A stretch of 64,000 nt of DNA from Planctomycetia bacterium (lineage in GTDB: Bacteria > Planctomycetota > Phycisphaerae > UBA1845 > Fen-1342), in NCBI GenBank assembly GCA_015709575.1, contig CP054190.1, positions 992,001-1,056,000 of the forward strand. Reading direction: 5' to 3'. Each line of letters opens with the position of its first letter. The stretch's first letter is position 1. The position numbers and the translations under genes were made by a program. This document shows, piece by piece, positions 53,957-62,563 of the stretch. The notes under the pieces were generated by a model. It had not been told where the DNA came from, made no database searches, and was given only the letters and a program-made list of their open reading frames with translations.

Positions 53957-54219
53957 TTCGCCGCCTGTTCTGCTGTGAGAGTCCTTCTGAGGCGTCAGAC
54001 ACGCACGGATTGCGAACGTCAGGGGTCGTTCGCAGATCGTGCGCGACGTGCACCGACAACCCGATTATACAATCGTGCAGACCAGCCCGCCCCTCCATCC
54101 GCTTTTCATCGGACGAGATTCTCACCGAATTCTTCACTGAAACCGCGAAGAGGTGGCATGCGTCTATGATTTCTCGCAGGCGCGCGGACGGCGCGGATGC
54201 GTCACGGATCGGAGGCATC

Positions 54220-54900
54220 ATGAGTATGCGGTCGCTGGTGCTTGGGTTGGCCCTGTCGGTGTGGGTCTTTGCGGGCGGGTGTACGCGCGGTGATCGGGCC
54301 GGCGCATCGACCGGTGGGGATGGGATCGGTATGCCGGCGGCGAAGGCGGGATCGTCGCAGGATGAGCGAGCGCGGAACCAGGTCGCGGGAGAATCGCTGA
54401 TGAGCACGACCGGCGTGGAGCGTGTGATGTTCGGAGCGGGCTGTTTTTGGGGCGTGGAGGCGCGGTTCATGCAGTTGGAGGGCGTGACCGCGACGGCGGT
54501 GGGATACAGCGGGGGGCGGACGGAGAACCCGACGTACAAGCAGGTGTGTACGGACACCACCGGTCATGCCGAGGTTGTGTACGTCGAGTATGACCCGTCG
54601 CGGATCGGATTTGAGAAGCTGCTGGACGTCTTTTTCACAGCGCACGACCCAACGCAGGTGAACCGCCAGGGGCCGGACGTCGGCTCGCAATATCGCTCGG
54701 CGATTTATTACTACACGCCGGCACAACAGGCGGCGGCCGTGGCGACCAGACAGCGGCTGGAGGCGGCGGGGAGGTTCAAGCGGCCGATCGCCACGCAGGT
54801 CGAGCCGGCGGGAGAGTTCTGGAAGGCAGAGGAGTACCACCAAAAGTACTTGCAGAAGCGCGGGTTGACGACCTGCGGGACGGGGGATCCGGGGCACTGA
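54220..54900 (+). CDS. msrA: Peptide-methionine (S)-S-oxide reductase, lipoprotein form
   Basis: Repairs oxidised methionine in proteins. ATG 54220 is preceded by CGGAGGCATC and opens a lipoprotein signal ([14 protein letters not shown]; cysteine near residue 21), so the enzyme should be membrane-anchored outside the cytoplasm. The catalytic motif [14 protein letters not shown] has its cysteine near residue 75. [30 protein letters not shown], and [20 protein letters not shown] are standard MsrA stretches. A C-terminal RGLTTCGTG supplies a likely resolving cysteine. 226 residues. No MsrB is attached or adjacent. A longer in-frame start (54010) runs over the promoter region and is rejected. Confidence 0.93.
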   Translation: MSMRSLVLGLALSVWVFAGGCTRGDRAGASTGGDGIGMPAAKAGSSQDERARNQVAGESLMSTTGVERVMFGAGCFWGVEARFMQLEGVTATAVGYSGGRTENPTYKQVCTDTTGHAEVVYVEYDPSRIGFEKLLDVFFTAHDPTQVNRQGPDVGSQYRSAIYYYTPAQQAAAVATRQRLEAAGRFKRPIATQVEPAGEFWKAEEYHQKYLQKRGLTTCGTGDPGH

Positions 54901-55074
54901 CGGGCGTCGCGGCGCTTGCAGTCGGGGAACGCGGCGCCGCGCTGGGGCGTAGCAGCCGCCAAAGTGATCCACCCGCGCGATCCCGCACGCGTGGAGCTGC
55001 TCCGAATCACGGACGGCAGGAAGGCCGGCCGCGACCACTTTAGCGCGCTCGTAGGCCGTAATCAGCGGGGGAAA

Positions 55075-55146
55075 AGCGGGTGATGGGACTTGAACCCACG
55101 ACATTCACGTTGGCAACGTGACGCTCTACCACTGAGCTACACCCGC
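55075..55146 (-). tRNA. tRNA-Gly (anticodon GCC)
   Basis: On the minus strand, the acceptor stem is GCGGGTG (55146-55140) paired with CACCCGC (55082-55076), with discriminator base U. The D-loop is TAGCTCAGTGGTAGAGC, the anticodon stem-loop TCACG-TTGCCAA-CGTGA gives anticodon GCC, and the T-arm is GTGGGTTCAAGTCCCAT. CCA is not encoded. It lies alone between msrA and the S9-like gene. It reads GGC, the most used glycine codon in this GC-rich DNA. Confidence 0.97.
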
Positions 55147-55341
55147 AGACATTATCGGGACCAGGCGCATCGCGCAGGCCGCCGACAGCCGCTGCGGAGC
55201 GATTGCCGCCCTCAGCAGCGAGCCGGGGATTATTACCCGCGTTTCGGCGGTTGGCAACCCCCCGCGCGGCGGGCATCATGCGGGGCTGGTGGTAGCGAAT
55301 CGAGTGGGCTTCGAGGGCGTCGGGCGTGTTGCGCACGCCGG

Positions 55342-57444
55342 CTATTCCAGCATTCCGAGCTGCCAGAAGAAAAAGGTCCAGCGGTCGACGGCCGCGTCGA
55401 GCAGCGCTGGAAGCGGGCCACCGGCGCCCATGCCGACCCCCGGAGCGGTTTGCAGCAGCACCGGACGATCGCCGGGGCTGGCCGCCTGGAGCGCTGCCGC
55501 CATCTTGCGGGCATGGAGCGACCCGGGCGCGTCATGCGGCGCGCCGCTCAGGATGAGCACTGCCGGGTAGCGCGGTCCGCGCCGCACATGCTGGAGCGGC
55601 GACCACGCGCTGAGCGTTTTGAACTGGGACGCGTCCTCGGCCGTGCCGTAGTCGCCGCGGGCCAGCCCGCCGGGGGCAAAGCGGTGGTAACGAATGAGGT
55701 CGAATAGCGCGGATTCGCACAGAATCGCGCGAAACAGCTCGGGTCGCCGCACGATCAGCGCTCCGCCGGCCACGCCGCCATGGCCGAGGCCGTAGAAGCC
55801 GAGGCGCTCCGCGCGGGTGTAACGGTCGGCGATCAGTTTTTCCGCAGCCGCAGCGAAGTCGTCAAACGTGTTGGTCTTGTGCGTCATGCGACCGTCCAGG
55901 TGCCACTGGCGGCCGAAGTCGCCGCCCCCGCGCACCGCGGCGATGGCGTAGACGCCTCCGGCGTCGAGCCAAGGCATCAGCAGCGGCTCGAACCGGGGGC
56001 GCTGCGAGCGTCCGAGCGCGCCGAAGCCGGTTAGCACGGTCGGGTTTTCGCCGTTTCGCTCCACGTCGGTGCGGTGCAGGACGAACATCGGCACGCGCGC
56101 CTCACCGGTGGACTGAAACCAGACCTGCTTGGCGACGTAGTCGGCCGGCTCGACTTTCGCGGTGGAGCGCGCGGCCTCCTTCAACTCGCGTTTTTCGACG
56201 TCGTAGGTGTAGACGACCGGGGGTACGAAAAAAGTCTCGAACTGGAAGTGCAGCGTGCCGCCGCCGGCGGCGCTTGTGAGGCCTGTGACGCCGCCCATTC
56301 CGGGCAGCTCGATCTCGATCGGCTCGCCGCCGCTGCGGGGAATGAGGCGTACGCGGCTGTAGCCGTCTTCAAGGACGTTGACGGCGACGTGCCCCGCGAC
56401 GAGCGCGAATTCCTCGATGACGCCGCTCTGCTGCGGGACAATTGCCTGCCAGTCATCGCGCGCGAGCTTGTCGACAGCAGTCCGGTAGACGCTGAAGCGC
56501 GGGGAGGCGTGGTCGGAGAGGATGAACAGGCCGTCCGCGTCGGCATCGGCGCGGACGCGTGCCCCGGGGGAATCGAAGAGCGGCTTGAACTCGGTCGGCG
56601 AGGTGCGCAGATAGACGCGGTTGTCGGCCGCGGAGTCGATCAATGTAACGAAGACCTGCCGGGTGTCGGTGGAGAGGCGGAGCCGAACGCCCAGCGCGGC
56701 ATCCGCACGGGGGATTTCAATCCGCGGGTCGTCGGCAACAGCGGTGCCGAAGCGGTGGTAGAGCAGCTCGAACGGCGGCACGGGCGACGATGCCGGCTCG
56801 GCCGGAGCGTCGGGCCGACGGGCGTAGTAGAACCCGGCGGAGTCAGGCGCCCAGGCCACCGAGCCGGCCAGCACGCGCGGGATTTCGAGTGCGGTATCGC
56901 CTGGTTTCGCAACGTCGCGCAGACGGAGCGTGGTCAGGCCGTCGGCGCTGCGCTCGTGCGGCGCCACGCCGTACAGCAGGAATGCCCCGTCCGGGGAGGG
57001 GGTCCACCACGACAGGGTGGCTGAGCTGTCGTCCGAAAGAGCGGCCGGGTCTAGCAGGAGCTTGGGCTCCTCTTCAACTCCGGTCTGCACGTACAGCCGC
57101 GGGTGGGCCTGCGGGCCTTCCCGCTTCAGGAAGAAGCGGGAGCGCGCGGCGAATCGGGGGGCCAGGGTGATGGCGCCCTCGAACAACTCCTCCATTCGTC
57201 CGCGAATCGCGGTGCGAGGGCGTTCGAAGCGGTCCAGTTCGCCGCGGGTCAGGACGTTCTGCGCGTCGGCCCACGCGCGGACATCGGGGGCGGCGGCGCT
57301 TTCGAGCCAGCGGTAGGGGTCGGCGATTTCGACGCCATGCAGCGTGTCGGTTTGCGTATCGACACGGGTTGGCGGGTAGGTGAGCACCTGGGCGGCTGCC
57401 ATGGTGGGCAGACCGAGGATGAGCACGGCGCGGATGATGTGCAC
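55342..57444 (-). CDS. Prolyl oligopeptidase (S9A)-like secreted protein, predicted catalytically inactive
   Basis: 700 residues. A signal peptide (about 1-18) precedes the family start YPPTRVDTQTDTLHGVEIAD and PYRWLE, the beta-propeller, and an alpha/beta-hydrolase domain from about 430. The nucleophile motif GGSNGG is replaced by GLGHGG (about 552-557), so Gly554 sits where the serine should be; reading it as a Ser-to-Gly change rests on alignment to RRPELF and GG. The charge-relay Asp seems kept (D638 in PHDAPG). The histidine motif GHGAGK reads GMGAGG, with Met672. Two of three catalytic residues are thus missing, making it a likely pseudoenzyme or binding protein. Confidence 0.85.
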   Translation of the reverse strand: MHIIRAVLILGLPTMAAAQVLTYPPTRVDTQTDTLHGVEIADPYRWLESAAAPDVRAWADAQNVLTRGELDRFERPRTAIRGRMEELFEGAITLAPRFAARSRFFLKREGPQAHPRLYVQTGVEEEPKLLLDPAALSDDSSATLSWWTPSPDGAFLLYGVAPHERSADGLTTLRLRDVAKPGDTALEIPRVLAGSVAWAPDSAGFYYARRPDAPAEPASSPVPPFELLYHRFGTAVADDPRIEIPRADAALGVRLRLSTDTRQVFVTLIDSAADNRVYLRTSPTEFKPLFDSPGARVRADADADGLFILSDHASPRFSVYRTAVDKLARDDWQAIVPQQSGVIEEFALVAGHVAVNVLEDGYSRVRLIPRSGGEPIEIELPGMGGVTGLTSAAGGGTLHFQFETFFVPPVVYTYDVEKRELKEAARSTAKVEPADYVAKQVWFQSTGEARVPMFVLHRTDVERNGENPTVLTGFGALGRSQRPRFEPLLMPWLDAGGVYAIAAVRGGGDFGRQWHLDGRMTHKTNTFDDFAAAAEKLIADRYTRAERLGFYGLGHGGVAGGALIVRRPELFRAILCESALFDLIRYHRFAPGGLARGDYGTAEDASQFKTLSAWSPLQHVRRGPRYPAVLILSGAPHDAPGSLHARKMAAALQAASPGDRPVLLQTAPGVGMGAGGPLPALLDAAVDRWTFFFWQLGMLE

Positions 57445-57762
57445 GGCAAGCGGCTCCGGAAGGTGAGAAAAGCCGGCGATCCGGCCCTGGGAGACATGCC
57501 CTTTTGTACACGAATGGCGGCAATAGATGGCGGTTCGCGGGATCGCTTCTGGCGGACGAGCGTGACGGGTCGGATTCGGCGGGGGCAGGGAGGTTGCCAG
57601 TCCGCGACGTGTCCGGTATCCTGAGGGGTTCCCCGCTCATGCGGCGCTGCGGGTGCAGCGCGAGCGGCGGTTGTCCTTCCTGACGACGGCGACGGGCGCG
57701 AGGCCGGGCTGCTGCCGGACCGCGTGGGGTGCGCCGCAAACGGCTTTTCTGCTGGGGCTTTC
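57445..57762. other. Divergent intergenic region upstream of rpsA
   Basis: No gene is supported. It should hold the rpsA promoter and leader, but I find no convincing consensus elements or structured leader by eye. Confidence 0.5.
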
Positions 57763-59559
57763 ATGGTTGATGCGAACCTGATCCGTGACCTGGACATTTC
57801 CGACGCCGACCTCGACTCGCAGATGGCGGCATTGCTCGGCGGCACCGCCCCGGAAGCGCTGATGGGGACCGCCGCAGCGCCCAATACGGCGGCGCTGGGC
57901 GATAACCAGATCCTCAAGGCCCGCGTGGTGAACGTGATCGGGCGCGAGGTGATCGTGGACGTGGGCCTCAAGAGCGAGGGCATCCTCGCGATGAACGAGT
58001 GGCCCGAGGACTCGGTCGTCAACATCGGCGACGAGGTCGAGGTATTGCTCGAGGAAGTCGAGCCGGACACGGGGCTGGTCATCCTGTCGAAGCGCAAGGC
58101 CGATCGCATCCTGAGCTGGCGTCGGATCGTCGAGACGCAGAACGAGGGCGACAACGTCAGCGGCCGGGTGCTGCGCAAGATCAAGGGCGGGTTGCTGGTG
58201 GACATCGGCGTGCCGGTGTTCCTGCCGGCGTCACAGGTGGACATCCGCCGGCCGGCGGACGTGGGCGAGTACATCGGCCAGACGATCGCCGCCAAGATTC
58301 TGAAGATCGACAAGGAACGGCGGAACATCGTGATCAGCCGTCGCAAGCTGGTCGAGGAGGAGCGCGCCAAGGCGAAGTCGGCGCTGATGGCCGAGATCGA
58401 GGTGGGTCAGCTCCGCAAGGGCGTGGTGAAGAACATCGCGGACTTTGGCGCGTTCGTGGACCTGGGCGGCATCGACGGCCTGCTGCACGTGACCGACATG
58501 TCGTGGGATCGCGTCGAGCACCCGTCGCAGATGCTCAAGATCGACCAGGAGGTCGAGGTCAAGGTTCTGCAGATCGACCGCGAGCGCGAGAAGATCGCGC
58601 TGGGTCTCAAGCAGAAGGAAGAGAATCCGTGGGAGCGGGTGGCGGAGCGCTACCCGGTCGGATCGCGCATCAGCGGCGAAGTCGTGAACATCATGAACTA
58701 CGGCGCCTTCGTGAAGCTCGAGCCGGGCGTCGAGGGGTTGGTGCACATCAGCGAGATGAGCTGGACCCGCCGCATCAATCACCCGAGCGAGGTGGTGAAT
58801 CCGGGCGACACGGTGGACGTGGTCGTGCTGGACGTGAACAAGGACAAGCAGGAAATCTCGCTCGGCATGAAGCAGACCGAGGTCAATCCCTGGACGACGG
58901 TGGCGCAGAAGTACCCGCCGGGAACGGTGGTCGAAGGCACGGTGCGCAACCTGACCAACTACGGCGCGTTCGTCGAGATCGAGCAGGGCATCGACGGCCT
59001 GCTGCACATCTCGGACATGAGCTGGACCAAGAAGGTCAGCCACCCGAGCGAGCTCCTCAAGAAGGGCGACCAGGTCCGCTGCGTCGTTCTGACCGTGGAC
59101 CAGGAAAAGATGCGCGTCGCGCTCGGCCTCAAGCAGATGACCGAGGATCCGTGGATTCGCGCCGTGCCGGATCGCTACCTGCCGGGCATGGTGGTTCGCG
59201 GCAAGGTGACGAAGATCACGAACTTCGGCGTGTTTGTGGAGCTGGAGCAGGACCTCGAGGGGCTGCTGCACGTTTCCGAGCTGGCCGACCATAAGGTCGA
59301 GAACCCGCAGGACGAGGTGAAGATCGGCGACGAGATCGACGTGAAAATCCTGCGAGTGGACACGGCCGATCGCAAGATCGGGCTCTCGCGCAAGCGGGCC
59401 ATGTGGGCCGATGACAGCGTGGCGACTACGCCGGACGGCGGCAGCGGCGAGGATCGCGGCGGCAAGAAAGACAAGAAGCGCCGCGGCGGCCTGGGCGGCG
59501 AGGGGCTGGGCCTCTCGGCCGACGCACTGAACGAGGCGCTGAAAGGCCGAGAAGAGTAG
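57763..59559 (+). CDS. rpsA: 30S ribosomal protein S1
   Basis: 598 residues with six S1 (OB-fold) RNA-binding domains from about residue 46 to 540. The last four are the most regular: ADFGAFVDLGGIDGLLHVTD, NYGAFVKLEPGVEGLVHISE, NYGAFVEIEQGIDGLLHISD, and NFGVFVELEQDLEGLLHVSE. S1 binds mRNA on the 30S subunit to start translation. ATG 57763 is chosen over an in-frame GTG/ATG upstream because family sequence begins just after. The C-terminal tail is rich in Gly, Lys and Arg. A strong terminator follows. Single-gene unit. Confidence 0.96.
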   Translation: MVDANLIRDLDISDADLDSQMAALLGGTAPEALMGTAAAPNTAALGDNQILKARVVNVIGREVIVDVGLKSEGILAMNEWPEDSVVNIGDEVEVLLEEVEPDTGLVILSKRKADRILSWRRIVETQNEGDNVSGRVLRKIKGGLLVDIGVPVFLPASQVDIRRPADVGEYIGQTIAAKILKIDKERRNIVISRRKLVEEERAKAKSALMAEIEVGQLRKGVVKNIADFGAFVDLGGIDGLLHVTDMSWDRVEHPSQMLKIDQEVEVKVLQIDREREKIALGLKQKEENPWERVAERYPVGSRISGEVVNIMNYGAFVKLEPGVEGLVHISEMSWTRRINHPSEVVNPGDTVDVVVLDVNKDKQEISLGMKQTEVNPWTTVAQKYPPGTVVEGTVRNLTNYGAFVEIEQGIDGLLHISDMSWTKKVSHPSELLKKGDQVRCVVLTVDQEKMRVALGLKQMTEDPWIRAVPDRYLPGMVVRGKVTKITNFGVFVELEQDLEGLLHVSELADHKVENPQDEVKIGDEIDVKILRVDTADRKIGLSRKRAMWADDSVATTPDGGSGEDRGGKKDKKRRGGLGGEGLGLSADALNEALKGREE

Positions 59560-59585
59560 TCCGGCATTCAAGCAGTTACACGACG

Positions 59586-59631
59586 GACGGCATGCCTGCG
59601 CGGAGTCCCGTGCGGGCATGCCGTCTTTTTT
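59586..59631 (+). terminator. Intrinsic terminator of rpsA
   Basis: Arms 59586-59599 and 59612-59625 pair at 13 of 14 positions, with a run of six T at about 59626-59631. It is 27 bases after the rpsA stop. Confidence 0.93.
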
Positions 59632-59698
59632 CACGACCGATGGACTCGAAATTCTGTCGCCGAGCTGTCCGGTAGTTCAACGGTCGGCGAAGCGGCGG

Positions 59699-59917
59699 TC
59701 ACATCGCGTCGCGGTATTCCTCAAGCCAGGCCATCTGAATCGCTTCGAGCTTCCCCTCGCTGCTCCCCTTCGGGTCGTCACCGAACTCGGGCAGTTCGCA
59801 GACCCAACGGTGCAGGTCGGTGAAGCGCACGGTGAGCGGATCAAGCTCGGGTTGCTGTGCCTGCAGAAGCAGCGCGATGTCCTCGGCATCGGTCCATCGT
59901 AGCTTGGGGGGCATCAT
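59699..59917 (-). CDS. iscX: Fe-S cluster assembly protein IscX
   Basis: Small acidic protein that binds IscS and iron and modulates Fe-S cluster assembly. The frame reads LRWTDAEDIALLLQAQQPEL, then DPLTVRFTDLHRWVCELPEF and a WLEEYRDAM end. It closely follows the IscX pattern (xWxDxxxIAxxL...DPxxVRFTDLHxWVxxLxxFxDDPxxS). 72 residues, standard length. Two ATGs in a row (59917 and 59914) follow GGGAG; the second has better spacing. The GTG at 59932 is less likely. IscX usually lies at the end of an isc operon, but here no isc, suf or ferredoxin gene is adjacent. Convergent with rpsA. Confidence 0.88.
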   Translation of the reverse strand: MMPPKLRWTDAEDIALLLQAQQPELDPLTVRFTDLHRWVCELPEFGDDPKGSSEGKLEAIQMAWLEEYRDAM

Positions 59918-60267
59918 TAACTCCCGAGTCACTGGTGGGGCGGGACCGGCGACGGCACGGCCGAAACACGCGCACGGCGCGGAGACCGGCCGCCTGCCGT
60001 CGAGCGTTTGATTCTACTCGCGGCGCGCGAATCCGCGGCCGCCGCCCGCGATTTCGAGCTTTGCCGGAGATCGTCGCTCGCGGCGGCGATTCGCGGGTAC
60101 GATGAGCGGCGTCGAATGGCGTCGATCCGCGTCGATTTCGCCTGATCTGCGACGCGGATCGCCGATTGGCGCGGCTCTGGCGACCGGAGCAGCCGTGCCG
60201 CCCATGGCGACGCGGTGAGCATACTGCCGCGGCTCTGGTCCCGGGCCGCCCGACAGAGGAGAGCTTG
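59918..60267. other. Divergent intergenic region before the radical SAM gene
   Basis: No supported gene. GC-rich with short repeated CGGCGG/CCGCGC runs; a frame running in from upstream of the radical SAM start has no family similarity. No promoter consensus stands out. Confidence 0.5.
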
Positions 60268-62169
60268 ATGGAAGTCCTGCGGCGTGCCCGCGGAGATGAG
60301 CTGCTAAAGCCGGGCGAGTTGCCGGCGCTGCGCGAGCGCCTGCGGCGCATCGCGCCGGAGCACGATCTCAAGTCGGTGGTGGCGTGCGCATTTGACCATC
60401 GCACGCGCATGCTGCCGTTTATCTTCGCCGATCTGCGGATGCCGCCGGCGGGAGTGCGGGCGGTCGGCGCGGCGCTGGCGGACAGCGGCTTCGACAAGAC
60501 TCGGATCGTACTTCAGCAATGGAATCGGGCCTTTGCGCCCTCGCGGATGCGGCTGGACGGTGCGATTCCGGACCTGTTCCTCGTGTCGAGCATGCAGATT
60601 CACACAGCCGCCTGCAAGGCGCTGATCCGGGACGCCTGCCGCATTGATCCCGAGCATCGGCCGCTGATCATCGCCGGCGGTCCCAAGACGATTTACGAGC
60701 CGTGGGACGTTTTTGACGCGCGCGAGGCCGGGGCGAGCGGCGTGTACGGCTCGGCCGCGCAGGCCGGCGGGGGCGCACCGGCTGACTGCGGCGCAGACGT
60801 GGCCGTGACGGGCGAGGAGTTCGTGCTGCTGAACCTGCTGGAGGTGGTGCTGGCGGTTCGGGCAAAGGGCGAGCCGCTGCGCCGCGCCTACGCGCGCGCC
60901 AGGGATTCCGGCCTGCTCGAGTCGATTCCGGGGCTGGTCTACGCGCGAACAAATGAGCGCGGCGCGCCGATCGAACTGGTGGACACCGGCACGCAGCGGT
61001 TGGTCGGCAATCTCGACGAACTGTCGCATCCGGTCATCGGCATGCGGTTGCTGGAGGCGCCCAGCGGCGCCGCCACTCTGGCCGCCCGGGCGCTGCCGGC
61101 GAGACGGGTCAGCCGCTACGGCTCGATCGCGTCGCTGGTGATGACCTTTGGCTGCAAGTTCAATTGCCCCTATTGCCCGATTCCGGCCTACAACCAGCGG
61201 CAGCATCGCGTGAAGAGCGGCGAGCGCATCGCGGATGAGTTCCGGCGGCTGCACGACGAATTCGGGATTCGCTATTTCTTCGGCACGGACGACAACTTTT
61301 TCAACAGCGAAGAGCGCACGCTGGAGATCGTGGAGACGCTGGCGCGCTCAACGATCGGCGGAAAACCCTTTCGCAAGCGCGTCCGCTGGGGCACCGAGGT
61401 CACGGTTCACGACACGCTCAAGCTGCGCGCGCACATTCCGACCGTTCGGGCGGCGGGCGTTCGGGCGTTGTGGCTGGGCGTGGAGGACATGACGGCGACG
61501 CTGGTCAAGAAAGGGCAGAGCGTCGACAAGACCACGGAGGCGTTTCAACTGCTTGCCAGCCACGGCATCTGCCCGATGCCGATGATGATGCACCACGACA
61601 CGCAACCGCTTGTCAGCCGTCGCGGGGCGTACGGACTGATAAACCAGGCGCGGCTGCTGCGCAAGGCCGGTGCGATCAGCCTGCAGGTGCTGATGATGAC
61701 GCCGGCGACCGGCTCGAAACTCTACGACGGGGCGTTCACGTCCGGGCTGGTGTACGCGAGCGCGGCCGGTCGGCCGGTGGAGCAGCACATGCTCGACGCC
61801 AACTACGTAGTGGCCTCGGAAAGCAAGCGCCCCTGGGTCAAGCAGTTGAACATTCTCGCGGCGTACCTTTACTTCTATAACCCGGTGCGCCTGTTCATCG
61901 CGTTGCTGTTTCCCAAGAGCCGCCTGTACCTGGCGGACGCGGGAATGCAGATTCTCGGAATGTACGGCCTGATCCAGACGGCCCGCCGGACGCTGGGCTG
62001 GGCGTTTCGCCTGATGCGCGGCGGAATCGTGCGGCGGACGGACATCCCCCGCAGCCCAATCCCGATTCGCGCGCTGGAGACCCCGGCTTGCGCCGACGCG
62101 GGTGGATTGGTGGCGCTCGGCGGGGTCGGTCGTCAATCCGCGAATTCGGCGGCCGCGGGGGGGGCCTGA
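60268..62169 (+). CDS. B12-binding-type radical SAM protein
   Basis: 633 residues. An N-terminal cobalamin-binding-like Rossmann region (about 40-190) contains PDLFLVSSMQIHTAACKALI and PLIIAGGPKTIYEPWDVF. VAVTGEEFVLLNLLEVVL precedes a linker. The radical SAM core starts near 290 with MTFGCKFNCPYCPIPAYNQR; the CxxxCxxC triad is within it. YFFGTDDNFFNSEERTLEIV and RWGTEVTVHDTLKLRAHIPT follow, and the C-terminal 130 residues carry two hydrophobic segments. ATG 60268 has GGAG upstream. The layout fits methylases or carbon-carbon bond-forming radical SAM enzymes acting on lipids; a specific reaction cannot be assigned. Confidence 0.85.
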   Translation: MEVLRRARGDELLKPGELPALRERLRRIAPEHDLKSVVACAFDHRTRMLPFIFADLRMPPAGVRAVGAALADSGFDKTRIVLQQWNRAFAPSRMRLDGAIPDLFLVSSMQIHTAACKALIRDACRIDPEHRPLIIAGGPKTIYEPWDVFDAREAGASGVYGSAAQAGGGAPADCGADVAVTGEEFVLLNLLEVVLAVRAKGEPLRRAYARARDSGLLESIPGLVYARTNERGAPIELVDTGTQRLVGNLDELSHPVIGMRLLEAPSGAATLAARALPARRVSRYGSIASLVMTFGCKFNCPYCPIPAYNQRQHRVKSGERIADEFRRLHDEFGIRYFFGTDDNFFNSEERTLEIVETLARSTIGGKPFRKRVRWGTEVTVHDTLKLRAHIPTVRAAGVRALWLGVEDMTATLVKKGQSVDKTTEAFQLLASHGICPMPMMMHHDTQPLVSRRGAYGLINQARLLRKAGAISLQVLMMTPATGSKLYDGAFTSGLVYASAAGRPVEQHMLDANYVVASESKRPWVKQLNILAAYLYFYNPVRLFIALLFPKSRLYLADAGMQILGMYGLIQTARRTLGWAFRLMRGGIVRRTDIPRSPIPIRALETPACADAGGLVALGGVGRQSANSAAAGGA

Positions 62170-62563
62170 GCGGAAGGGGCCTCAAGAGCCTGTACCGGGC
62201 TGCATTCTGGCGCCGTGGCGGCGTCCTTGTCGCGCTGCCGGCCCGCAATTCGGACGGCGCTGGCATTTTGTCGTCAAGACATTGTTAGCGAATTATTCGG
62301 TACGGTCGGCGTGTATATCGGGCGCGGTTCAGAATGTGCTTGGCGCTACCTCCGAGGCGTCGATACACTTGAGTTTGCTGGAGGAGGAGGCGCTGGGCGG
62401 TCCGTCACACCTGCCCGTCCTGGTGACCTCTACACGGTTCTTGGAGTTCATTGATCCGTCGATTCCGCGTGGAGGATGCTGCGCGGCAGACGGCGTACGT
62501 CGGTGTCGCGGGTTCTCCGTGCGCCGGCGGTTCGGGATTCGACCACAACACGGAGTGAAAAAG
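62170..62563. other. Intergenic region before the cysteine-repeat protein
   Basis: No supported gene. An AT-richer patch (about 62260-62320) holds TATATC at 62314-62319 but no matching -35. The GAGTGAAAAAG just before ATG 62564 contains only a weak ribosome-binding site. Confidence 0.5.
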
